Part shown: in pieces, positions 23,461 through 30,604 of the stretch | How positions within the stretch are numbered: the stretch's first letter is position 1 | Layout: each line of letters starts with the position of its first letter | Source: JALYNX01 sp964608055 | Lineage (GTDB): Bacteria; Actinomycetota; Acidimicrobiia; Spongiisociales; ZC4RG35 | Length of the DNA stretch: 30,754 nt | Direction: 5' to 3' | NCBI GenBank assembly: GCA_964608055.1 | Contig: CAZSMJ010000010.1 | Span: 1-30,754, forward strand | Made by a program: the position numbers and the translations under genes | Notes under the pieces: model-generated | Seen by the model: only the letters and a program-made list of their open reading frames with translations | Told to the model about the DNA's origin: nothing | The model's database searches: none

Positions 23461-23521
23461 TTAAGCCGCTCCCCCAGTTCGGCCAGGAACCCGATGATGA
23501 AAGGAGGGAGGAAGGTGAATC

Positions 23522-23983
23522 ATGGATCGCATCTCAGAAGTCGAGGCCCGGCGGTTTCTCTCCGAGGCGATGGTCGCTCACATAGGAGTGCTGTCCCAAG
23601 GAGATCCCTATGTCAGCCCGGTGTCATACGTGCTTGACGACAATCGCATCCTTTTTCGCACCAAGCCCGGGAAGCGATTCGAGGCAGTCGTGGCCAACCC
23701 CAGGGTCTCGATCGAAGTGTCCCGATTCGATGACGCCACCGGCGACTGGATCAGTGTGATTATCCAGGGACGCGCGGTAGAGCGCACCGATACCGCTACG
23801 ACGACCCGCGCCGTGACGTTGCTCTTGGAGAAGTACGACCAGGCGCTGGGCTCACCTCTGAATCGAGACGCGTTCCAGGCGATGGCCGACTTCCCCCACG
23901 TCGTGGAGGTGTCGATCGATGACATCTCCGGCATGGTGTCGGGGCGCGGGCTCTCGTTCCGAACCCGGCCAGGTCGTCTCTAG
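23522..23983 (+). CDS. PPOX-family flavin/heme/F420-binding split-barrel protein
   Basis: This 153-residue protein has the pyridoxamine 5'-phosphate oxidase-like split barrel. It begins RISEVEARRFLSEAMVAHIG, then YVSPVSYVLDDNRILFRT and KRFEAVVANPRVSIEV, all typical of the domain; it is not a true PdxH. Such proteins bind flavin, F420 or haem, and small PPOX proteins occur in the mycobacterial DosR regulon. GGAGG before the ATG at 23522 is a good ribosome site. The SRPBCC-like gene starts directly after its stop. Confidence 0.85.
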   Translation: MDRISEVEARRFLSEAMVAHIGVLSQGDPYVSPVSYVLDDNRILFRTKPGKRFEAVVANPRVSIEVSRFDDATGDWISVIIQGRAVERTDTATTTRAVTLLLEKYDQALGSPLNRDAFQAMADFPHVVEVSIDDISGMVSGRGLSFRTRPGRL

Positions 23984-24439
23984 TTGTTCGTTCAGTACAA
24001 CACCGTGGTCCAAAGACCGCTCGCAATGATCGAACAACGCCTCGACGCACTCCACGAAGATCTCGACGAATGGGCCGGAATCGCCTATCACGAAGGCGAG
24101 TCATTGCGAGCCAAGGTTGGCCCTGCCTTCGACGGTCTCGCCAAGGAGGTGCGACTGGAGATCGGCGCCCACGAAATCCATCGCAAGGGGTTGGTGTATC
24201 CCGTCAAGTGGGTTGCCACCGGTGCCAGGACTCTCTTCCCGACCATGTCAGCTGATCTGGTCCTGTCACACGTCGGCCCCACCCAGACCAGGATCATTTT
24301 CGATGGCACCTACGAACCGCCGCTGGGACCGCTGGGCAGAGCGATCGACCGAGTCGCCCTGCGCCGGATCGCCGATTCGACGGTCAAGGGATGGGTCGAT
24401 CGAATCGTGTTGGCGCTCGAAGCCGAAACCGTCAGCTAA
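23984..24439 (+). CDS. SRPBCC-like ligand-binding fold protein
   Basis: The protein has about 151 residues. The beginning FVQYNTVVQRPLAMIEQRL, a strand-helix with the VEI-strand later (RLEIGAHEIHRKGLVYPVKWVATGA), and the end helix after RIADSTVKGWVDRIVLALEAE fit the START/Bet v1/SRPBCC fold. It probably binds a hydrophobic ligand; no catalysis is evident. A TTG at 23984 immediately follows the PPOX stop (TAGTTG), so it is translated with that gene. Its stop overlaps the convergent histidine kinase end by eight bases. Confidence 0.65.
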   Translation: MFVQYNTVVQRPLAMIEQRLDALHEDLDEWAGIAYHEGESLRAKVGPAFDGLAKEVRLEIGAHEIHRKGLVYPVKWVATGARTLFPTMSADLVLSHVGPTQTRIIFDGTYEPPLGPLGRAIDRVALRRIADSTVKGWVDRIVLALEAETVS

Positions 24440-25544
24440 GCGGGATTTCGATCTCGACCATGGTCCCGATATCGGGACTGCTGGTGATGCTGGTGGCGCC
24501 ACCGACTCGCTCAGCGCGCGCACTCAGGTTGCTGAGACCCATGCCGTGGCTCACCAGATCGGTGTCAAACCCGATTCCATCGTCCTGGACCCTCAGACGC
24601 CACCCGCTGGAGTCTGATTCGACGAGCACGTTGACATGAGCTGCCCCGGAATGACGAAGGGCATTGCTCAGAGCCTCGCTCACCAATCGCAGGATCTCGT
24701 CATCGAGCGCCTGATCTCCGGTCTGAGCGATGGCCATTTCGAGGCGAACTTCGCTCGGGTACGCCGACCCCATCCTCGACACCAATTCCTGGAGACGATC
24801 GTCGAGCTCCAAGCTTTGCTGAGGGCCGGCACGCAATTTGGAAACGTAACTCCGCAGGGTTTCCACCGCAGCGTCGAGGCGGTCCACGGAGCTCTCCAAG
24901 GTGGCCGCCGCGATCTCGTCGGTCACCTTCCCCGACACCCCTTGAAGACCCAAGCCCACAGCGAAGAGATCCTGGATCACAGAGTCGTGAAGGTCCCGAG
25001 CGATTCGTTCCCGATCTTCGACTACGGCCACGCTGCGCAACCGCTCGTGGAGGCGAGCCGTGGTGAGCGCCGAGCCGGCGATGCGACTCAAGGCCTCGAT
25101 CGTGACCACGTCGGAGTCGTTAAATCCTCCCTCCTTGTCCGAGAGGTAGAGATTTCCGAACGTCTTTCCGCCGGCCACTACGGGCACGCCCAGGAACGAG
25201 CCCATCGGCGGGTGATTCGGGGGAAAGCCGTACGAGTCGGGATGGTCCCCAATCGAATCGAGACGGATCGTCGTTTTCTCCCTCACCACCGTTCCCAGGA
25301 CCCCGAGCCCTTTGGGGAGCGTCCCTATCCGTGCAACGGTTTCGGGGGACATGCCCTCATGGATGAATTCGACCAGGACACCATGCTCCCCTATGACGCC
25401 CAAGGCAACATAGGGAGCACCTGTGGCCAGTCGGGCCTCTGAGACGAGTCGTCGCAAGAGCTGTTGGAGGTCCCCTGACTCCATAACCGAAGTGGCAGCC
25501 TCGATCAGGGCCGGCAGGCGGGCGATGAACTCACGCTGCGGCAT
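24432..25544 (-). CDS. DosS-like GAF-domain sensor histidine kinase
   Basis: The 370-residue soluble kinase has one GAF domain (about residues 25-165), then a HisKA_3 dimerisation region with the phosphoacceptor His186 in RIARDLHDSVIQ, and a HATPase domain with SEALSNALRHSG and DDGIGFD. The GAF resembles the haem-binding GAF-A of mycobacterial DosS/DosT, including HPPMGSFLGVPV; His111 aligns with DosS His149, the haem ligand, as I recall that sequence. DosS has two GAFs; this has one. It is divergent from the regulator by 35 bases. Ligand, if any, is inferred, not seen. Confidence 0.9.
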   Translation of the reverse strand: MPQREFIARLPALIEAATSVMESGDLQQLLRRLVSEARLATGAPYVALGVIGEHGVLVEFIHEGMSPETVARIGTLPKGLGVLGTVVREKTTIRLDSIGDHPDSYGFPPNHPPMGSFLGVPVVAGGKTFGNLYLSDKEGGFNDSDVVTIEALSRIAGSALTTARLHERLRSVAVVEDRERIARDLHDSVIQDLFAVGLGLQGVSGKVTDEIAAATLESSVDRLDAAVETLRSYVSKLRAGPQQSLELDDRLQELVSRMGSAYPSEVRLEMAIAQTGDQALDDEILRLVSEALSNALRHSGAAHVNVLVESDSSGWRLRVQDDGIGFDTDLVSHGMGLSNLSARAERVGGATSITSSPDIGTMVEIEIPLS

Positions 25545-25552
25545 CCTGAAAG

Positions 25553-25572
25553 ACGTTACCCAGGGCTAGCGT
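25553..25572. promoter_or_regulatory. Back-to-back -10 elements of kinase and regulator
   Basis: On the minus strand TAACGT (25553-25558) lies eight bases before the kinase ATG. On the plus strand TAGCGT (25567-25572) lies seven bases before the regulator ATG. The two elements are eight bases apart, so polymerases bound at both would clash and the genes may be expressed in a mutually exclusive or balanced way. Confidence 0.45.
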
Positions 25573-25579
25573 CAGGCTG

Positions 25580-26257
25580 ATGCCGAAGCTGCGCGTATTG
25601 CTGGTGGACGACCACGAAGTGGTCCGTGCCGGGCTCAAAGGCCTCGTCGACGCCCAGGACGACATGGAAGTGGTGGGTGAGGCGGGAAGCGCTGACGAAG
25701 GGCTGAGACGGGTCGGCTTTGACCAGCCTGATGTCGTGGTCCTCGATGTGCGACTCCCGGATCGCAGCGGCGTTGAGGCATGCCGTGACATCCGGTCGCA
25801 CTTTCCCGACGTCAAGGTGCTGATGCTGACATCGTTTGCCGATGAGGAAGCCTTGATGGCGGCGATCCTTGCCGGAGCGTCTGGATACGTCCTGAAACGC
25901 GTGAAGGCCACCGACCTCGTCGAGAGCATCCGCAAGGTTGGCATCGGGGAGTCGCTGCTCGACCCGGAGATGACCGAGCGGCTTTTCGAGCGCCTTCGGA
26001 CCGGGCCTAAGGACGACCCTCTGCTCGCCAAGCTCTCCAAGCAGGAACGGACGATCGTCGAGCACATCGCTGGGGGTATGACCAACCGACAGATCGCCGA
26101 GGAGATGTTCCTCGCCGAGAAGACTGTCAAGAACTACGTCTCGAACCTTCTCACCAAGATGGGTATGAGCCGTCGCAGCGAGGCGGCCGCCTACGTTGCC
26201 CGAATCGCCGGGGAACACGAAACTGCCGAGCCACCCGAGAGCTGGGACGAGACCTAG
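25580..26257 (+). CDS. DosR-like NarL-family response regulator
   Basis: This 225-residue response regulator has a receiver domain with Asp10/Asp11, phospho-Asp56, Thr84 and Lys106, then a LuxR-type helix-turn-helix. DosR DNA-contact residues Lys179, Lys182 and Asn183 align with Lys181, Lys184 and Asn185 in FLAEKTVKNYVSNLL. The receiver also resembles DosR closely (VDDHEVVRAGL, VLDVRLPD, ILAGASGYVLK). The closest characterised relative I recognise is mycobacterial DosR/DevR, a hypoxia, NO and CO response regulator. The kinase divergent to it is the likely partner. Confidence 0.93.
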   Translation: MPKLRVLLVDDHEVVRAGLKGLVDAQDDMEVVGEAGSADEGLRRVGFDQPDVVVLDVRLPDRSGVEACRDIRSHFPDVKVLMLTSFADEEALMAAILAGASGYVLKRVKATDLVESIRKVGIGESLLDPEMTERLFERLRTGPKDDPLLAKLSKQERTIVEHIAGGMTNRQIAEEMFLAEKTVKNYVSNLLTKMGMSRRSEAAAYVARIAGEHETAEPPESWDET

Positions 26258-26266
26258 ACCAGGGCG

Positions 26267-26272
26267 TAGGGT
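26267..26272 (+). promoter_or_regulatory. TANNNT -10-like element (TAGGGT)
   Basis: TAGGGT lies seven bases before the ATG at 26280, without a Shine-Dalgarno sequence. It supports a leaderless transcript and this start over the in-frame ATG at 26196. Confidence 0.45.
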
Positions 26273-26279
26273 GGGGCCT

Positions 26280-27611
26280 ATGGATGATCTTCTCCGCTCC
26301 ACCGCCGAGCGTGCCATCGCCTACTTGGAGCAACTCGACGAGTCGCCGGTCCGTCCCGATGACGTTGACCTCAGCCCGCTGGGCGGGCCCTTCCCCGAGG
26401 GTCCCACAGCCCCTGAAGAGACCATTGCCCTCATGGATCGTCTGGTGCCTGCCGCGACCATGGGAATGGGATCGCCCCGATTCTTTGGCTGGGTTATCGG
26501 TGGCGTCTATCCGGTTGGGTTGGCCGCCGACTGGCTAACTGCGACCTGGGATCAGAACTCTGCCTCGGCTGAGGCAACGCCTGGCTCAGTGGCGCTCGAA
26601 GCAAGCGCGTTGCGGTGGATCATCGAAGCCAGCGGATTGCCGGAAACCACCTGGGGCGCCTTCGTGACCGGGACCACCGTCGCCCATGTGACGACCCTGT
26701 CTGCCGCACGGTCCCAGGTTCTGTCCGAGGTGGGTTGGGACTCGGTTGCCCAGGGACTGTTCGGTGCACCCGAGGTGACCGTCGTGGTGGGAGACGAGGT
26801 CCACCCGTCGCTGATCAAGGCGTTGGGGATCGTGGGTTTGGGTCGGGAGCGGGTGATCCGGGTCCCAGTCGACAACCAGGGTCGGATGCGCGCCGACGCC
26901 ATGCCATCGTTCGAGCCGCCCGCCATCGTCTGCGTCCAGGCAGGCAACGTCAACACAGGCGCCTTCGATCCCATGTCCGAGATAGTCCCGGCGGCGAAGG
27001 AGATGGGCGCTTGGGTCCATGTCGACGGCGCATTCGGCTTCTGGGCCGCGGTTTCCCCCAAGCTCGCTCCGCTTGCGGCTGGCCAGGAGCTAGCTGACTC
27101 GTGGGCGACCGATGCCCACAAGTATCTGAACGTGCCTTATGACGCCGGCGTGGCCCTGGTGAGAAACCCCGAGGCGTTGGCGCGCGAGATGAACGTCTCC
27201 GCTGCGTATCTCATCGGTGGCGGCCAAGACCCGTTCTTCTTCACGCCTGAGATGTCGCGACGTGCCCGGGGCATCCCGACGTGGGCCGTGCTGAAGACAC
27301 TGGGTCGAACCGGTCTCGTCGAGCTGGTCGAAGGAACAGTGGAATTGGCTCAGCTCTTCGCACGTCGACTTACCGAAGCGGGATTCGAAGTCCTCAACGA
27401 CGTGGTCCTCAACCAGGTCCTGGTCAGTTTCGGCGAGCCCGAGGAGACCAACCGCGTGGTCAAGGCGATACAGGAGGAGGGCACCATGTTCGCCGGGCCC
27501 ACGGTCTGGCAGGGACGAACGGCGATGAGGATTTCGGTCTCTTCCTTCAAGACCACCGCTGAGGACGTCGAACGCAGCGTCGAGGCAATCGTCCGATTGG
27601 CGCGATCCTAA
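26280..27611 (+). CDS. PLP-dependent group II decarboxylase-like enzyme
   Basis: This 443-residue fold-type I PLP protein belongs to the aromatic-L-amino-acid/glutamate/sulfinoalanine decarboxylase superfamily. The PLP lysine is Lys281 in TDAHKYLNVPYDAG, Asp249 is in VHVDGAFG, and the GGVYPVG and VTGTTVAHVTTL segments flank the phosphate site. It lacks clear substrate-defining signatures, so the reaction is open. The ATG at 26280 is chosen since an earlier start overlaps the regulator's end and TAGGGT sits before it. Confidence 0.86.
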   Translation: MDDLLRSTAERAIAYLEQLDESPVRPDDVDLSPLGGPFPEGPTAPEETIALMDRLVPAATMGMGSPRFFGWVIGGVYPVGLAADWLTATWDQNSASAEATPGSVALEASALRWIIEASGLPETTWGAFVTGTTVAHVTTLSAARSQVLSEVGWDSVAQGLFGAPEVTVVVGDEVHPSLIKALGIVGLGRERVIRVPVDNQGRMRADAMPSFEPPAIVCVQAGNVNTGAFDPMSEIVPAAKEMGAWVHVDGAFGFWAAVSPKLAPLAAGQELADSWATDAHKYLNVPYDAGVALVRNPEALAREMNVSAAYLIGGGQDPFFFTPEMSRRARGIPTWAVLKTLGRTGLVELVEGTVELAQLFARRLTEAGFEVLNDVVLNQVLVSFGEPEETNRVVKAIQEEGTMFAGPTVWQGRTAMRISVSSFKTTAEDVERSVEAIVRLARS

Positions 27612-27623
27612 AAGTTCGCGGGG

Positions 27624-28649
27624 CTAAACCCCCAGCCGCTCCCGGATGGTCGCGAGGTCGCCCTGCCAGATGTGGCTCACCAGAATCGGGTTGAACCCGA
27701 GCGTGATGTTGATGTTCAACATCGGCTGATTGGATCCGGCATTGTTGGTGTCGATTCGCTCGACGAGGGGATAGTCAGAACGAATCTTGAGCAGCATGGC
27801 TGCCTTGAGCCACCGGCCCAGGCCTTTCTCGCGATGGGCTGGGTCGACCCCGGTGTCGACCTGCCAGGCCTGGGGAGGATTGAGGACCTGATAGACGGCC
27901 TCGGTCAGCCCCACCAAGGATCCGGAGGCCTTGTGCCGGGCCACGTATATGAGAAAGTCGGTGCAGCGGCCCCGGTCGACCTCCTCCAGACCACGCCACA
28001 TGTCTGGGGTCATTTCGTCGGGGTCCCTCTCGTAGTCCTCTAGCGGAGCGTCGTTCATGACGTCCTTGAGCCGGCAGTAGGCCTCGAGGTGCTCTTCTGG
28101 AATCGGGCCCGACCAGAAAAGGAGCTCATAGTCGGACGCCCGCTGTTGTGCCCGCCCCACCCATTCGTCGACCAGATCCCAGTCGACGTCGGCGAGGGAG
28201 AGACGGCTCCGCCAAGCTGAAAGGGCATTCTTCATGCCGGCCCGCTCGGCGAGCGCGGCCACGTCGGAGCCCTCCGGGATGGCGCAGGCGAAGCGGGTTC
28301 GCTTCTGCTCTTGGACCGCGTCCAACATCGGCGCGGCGATCATCCGGCCGAATCCCCGTCCTCGGTCGCTCTTCTTGACATGCAGCCAGCCAAAAGCATT
28401 GTCGAGATTCTGTTCGAGATTCATCTCGGCACCTGAGGTTCCGACCAGCCGCTCACCCTCCCAGAGGATCCAGTGGCTATCCATTTCGAAATCAGGGGTG
28501 TGACGCCAGTCGACGAGTCGCTGTTGAAAGGGCGTCGGCGGGTCGCCGGGAAGCTCCTCGTCGTCGATCTCGAGATACAACTCATGCATCGCGGCGAGGA
28601 CGCTCTCCGGCGCGTTCCTGGTATCGACGAGCTCGAAACGGGTAGCCAC
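27624..28649 (-). CDS. Double-GNAT acetyltransferase, mycothiol synthase-like
   Basis: The 341-residue protein carries two GNAT folds in tandem. The first has acetyl-CoA loop KKSDRGRGFGRMI near residue 95. The second has VDPAHREKGLGRWLKAAML near residue 270, followed by the NNAGSNQPMLNINITLGFNP strand-helix typical of the family end. Two-GNAT architecture with an active C-terminal half is that of MshD, the last enzyme of mycothiol synthesis. It could equally act on another amine. It converges with the decarboxylase-like gene, 12 bases apart. The GTG start has TAGCCT nine bases upstream. Confidence 0.82.
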   Translation of the reverse strand: MATRFELVDTRNAPESVLAAMHELYLEIDDEELPGDPPTPFQQRLVDWRHTPDFEMDSHWILWEGERLVGTSGAEMNLEQNLDNAFGWLHVKKSDRGRGFGRMIAAPMLDAVQEQKRTRFACAIPEGSDVAALAERAGMKNALSAWRSRLSLADVDWDLVDEWVGRAQQRASDYELLFWSGPIPEEHLEAYCRLKDVMNDAPLEDYERDPDEMTPDMWRGLEEVDRGRCTDFLIYVARHKASGSLVGLTEAVYQVLNPPQAWQVDTGVDPAHREKGLGRWLKAAMLLKIRSDYPLVERIDTNNAGSNQPMLNINITLGFNPILVSHIWQGDLATIRERLGV

Positions 28650-28658
28650 AACGGATCG

Positions 28659-28664
28659 AGGCTA
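28659..28664 (-). promoter_or_regulatory. TANNNT -10-like element (TAGCCT)
   Basis: TAGCCT lies nine bases before the GTG of the double-GNAT gene, with no ribosome site between. The short gap to the 51-residue membrane gene's end (28693) places the promoter there. Confidence 0.4.
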
Positions 28665-28692
28665 GGAATGTGGCAGCCAGGTGACGGCCGAA

Positions 28693-28848
28693 TTAGATGC
28701 GAGACAGACGGGCCGAAGCGTCTTGGTCGTTGCCGACGATGCTGTCAATGCTCGATGTGGCCCAGAGGGCGACCAGCACGATGAAAAGGACCACGAGCAC
28801 GATCATCACCCGCTTCGATGCAGCAGCCGTCTCGGCTTCGTTGGTCAC
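28693..28848 (-). CDS. 51-residue single-span membrane protein
   Basis: A GTG at 28848 preceded by GGAGGG opens a 51-codon frame. The product starts charged (VTNEAETAAASKR), then has a hydrophobic helix (about residues 14-30, MIVLVVLFIVLVALWA) and a polar tail with GNDQDASARLSRI. One TAGCCT (28877-28882) upstream may be its promoter. A longer frame upstream lies in the HNH gene's antisense composition and is rejected. Family unknown. Confidence 0.6.
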   Translation of the reverse strand: MTNEAETAAASKRVMIVLVVLFIVLVALWATSSIDSIVGNDQDASARLSRI

Positions 28849-28946
28849 GTCCCTCCAGGTCGGTTGACGCTGGGGCAGGCTAAACGCTGTGTGGGGAGTG
28901 AACAGAGGTTTGTTGGGGGATCGGAAGAGAGAATTGCGCCAACGGA

Positions 28947-29987
28947 TCAGGGAGGATCGGCGCCGGGCTTGATGAAGCGGAGCCGGCCCGAGCCGAGGCT
29001 TGGGTCGATCCGGTATCCCCAGCCGTGGACAACCACGTGATGATGGAACCAACAGAGCGTGGCCAGGTTCTCGGGGTCGGTGGGCCCGCCTTCGGACCAG
29101 GGGACGATGTGGTGCGCTTCGAGACGGTATCGACTGGTGCACCCGTCGCCCGTGCATCCCCCGTCTCGGTGCAGGATGAAACGCCGAAGCCGGTTCGGGA
29201 TGACCCTGGTTCGCCGACCCATGGCGAGAGGACGGCCATCGCTGGTACGGATCACCTCGAGATTGGCTGAACAGGCGATGCGGTCGAGGATGTGGGCGCC
29301 GATCGGGGTGCCGGCAGCAATCTCGGCACCGTCCTCGTCGACGAAGACTGTGATCAGAGGGGTGCTGCCAGCACCCGGTCGAGTCTGCTCACAGATCGTG
29401 GTCAGAGCCATCGCCCTTCGGTAGCCAAGACCGGGTTGAAAGTCATCGGGAAGCCTGGGGAAACTGTCGGCGACCTCAGTCAGAACCTTGTCGACGACAG
29501 CACCGGAGTAGCCGTCGAGGACCGCCCACATCCTCCACACGGATTCGTCCAGGTTGGGCTGAAGTGCCAGATATTGGGATCGGTGGGATTGGTGGCCATG
29601 ATCGTCGGCGACCTGTTGGTGACGGGCTGCGATCCGGTGGAGGCCACGGATGTCGACACTCAGAAGGCGCTCGTCCAACTCGGCCTCCGGAATCCGTGAC
29701 ACCGCCTCGGCGCGATCGAAACTGATCTCACCCTCCAACAACTGCCTGGCGATCTCAGGCGAAGCTTCGAGACGTCTCGAAGTAGCGGTCAGTCTCCTCG
29801 CGGTCTCGACCGAGATGTCGAGACGCCCAGCCGCCCATTCCCGAAGTGACCTGCAGCCATCGGCCGTTTGTAACTGCATCGCGTCGGCCGCCATCAGCAA
29901 CAGCATCTGGCGTCCCCGGCTCCGGGCGATGTTCGCTTCCTCGAGTTGAAGTTCTTGCTCGATCTGATCCGGTGTCAATCCCCACAT
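28947..29987 (-). CDS. DUF222/HNH endonuclease-like protein
   Basis: This 346-residue protein is of the actinobacterial DUF222 (13E12-type) family. The N-terminal helical DUF222 part runs to about residue 250 (REWAAGRLDISVETARRL, ISFDRAEAVSRI). The C-terminal HNH nuclease domain has CTGDGCTSRYRLEAHHIVPWSEGG and DPENLATLCWFHHHVVVHG, with the zinc-binding Cys/His pairs and catalytic His-His. These are usually repetitive, mobile-like family members in actinobacterial genomes. TATCTT six bases before the ATG suggests a leaderless start. Confidence 0.92.
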   Translation of the reverse strand: MWGLTPDQIEQELQLEEANIARSRGRQMLLLMAADAMQLQTADGCRSLREWAAGRLDISVETARRLTATSRRLEASPEIARQLLEGEISFDRAEAVSRIPEAELDERLLSVDIRGLHRIAARHQQVADDHGHQSHRSQYLALQPNLDESVWRMWAVLDGYSGAVVDKVLTEVADSFPRLPDDFQPGLGYRRAMALTTICEQTRPGAGSTPLITVFVDEDGAEIAAGTPIGAHILDRIACSANLEVIRTSDGRPLAMGRRTRVIPNRLRRFILHRDGGCTGDGCTSRYRLEAHHIVPWSEGGPTDPENLATLCWFHHHVVVHGWGYRIDPSLGSGRLRFIKPGADPP

Positions 29988-29993
29988 GTCTCG

Positions 29994-29999
29994 AAGATA
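29994..29999 (-). promoter_or_regulatory. TANNNT -10-like element (TATCTT)
   Basis: TATCTT lies six bases before the ATG of the DUF222/HNH gene on the minus strand; no ribosome site is visible. Confidence 0.4.
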
Positions 30000-30023
30000 C
30001 GTGGGGGGTGTGACAGATTTGGG

Positions 30024-30497
30024 TCAGCGCCCTCGAGTTTTCTTGGAAACTTCCTCGATTTTCTCGACCGCCTCGTCGACGGCATCGCCGATGGCGTCGG
30101 AGGCCGAGTCGGCGGCATCAGCCACATTGTCGGCGGTCTTCCCCGCGGCGTCCTTTACGGAATCCCGCGCCTTCTTGGCTGTGCCTTTCACCGCATCGGC
30201 GGTCTTCCCCGCCGCGTCCTTGACCTTGTCCATCCCATTCGCGGCGGCCTTGGGCTCGAGAAGACCGGCGTCCTTGAGTTTGGGGACCACCTGATCGGCG
30301 ACCTCCGCTGCCTTCTCCTCCCCGATCCAGGGGCCGAGCTTCTCCTCGAATTTCGCTCGCGCCTCCGAGTCGGTGAGACCGGCAAATTCCGCCTTCTTGG
30401 AAGCCATCACCCTTGCGATCGCGGTCAGCAATCCTGCAAAGAGGAGGAACTTCAAGAGAAAACGGAACGGATGCCGTCCCTGTTCTTGGTTGCTCAC
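30024..30497 (-). CDS. Membrane-anchored amphipathic-repeat (LEA/apolipoprotein-like) protein
   Basis: The 157-residue protein has an N-terminal hydrophobic segment (about residues 11-31) and then a long charged helix. Residues 92-150 consist of Ala/Lys/Asp repeats: VKDAAGKTAD occurs at 92 and again at 114, a period of 22 (two 11-mers), as in LEA and apolipoprotein-type helices. It could cling to membranes or protect proteins during drying or salt stress. Such low-complexity helices are also seen in surface-associated proteins. GTG start at 30497 with AGGAGG seven bases upstream. Confidence 0.75.
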   Translation of the reverse strand: MSNQEQGRHPFRFLLKFLLFAGLLTAIARVMASKKAEFAGLTDSEARAKFEEKLGPWIGEEKAAEVADQVVPKLKDAGLLEPKAAANGMDKVKDAAGKTADAVKGTAKKARDSVKDAAGKTADNVADAADSASDAIGDAVDEAVEKIEEVSKKTRGR

Positions 30498-30589
30498 TAC
30501 TTCACCTCCTGGGGCAACCCTACACCCGACCTGAAATCAGAGTTTTCGCGCTCCGAGGCAAACCCCTTCACTCAGGGTGGCCGAAGGCG

Positions 30590-30595
30590 TAAGTT
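30590..30595 (+). promoter_or_regulatory. TANNNT -10-like element (TAAGTT)
   Basis: TAAGTT lies nine bases before the ATG at 30605 in the 107-base gap divergent from the amphipathic-repeat gene. Confidence 0.35.
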
Positions 30596-30604
30596 CGGAC
30601 CTCG

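Noticed and set aside
26196..26279. Upstream start of the decarboxylase-like gene
   Set aside because: It would add 28 residues encoded inside the regulator gene's end, and the ATG at 26280 has a matching -10 element.
28693..29157. 154-residue version of the small membrane gene
   Set aside because: The upstream part overlaps the HNH gene in another frame; the GTG at 28848 has its own ribosome site.
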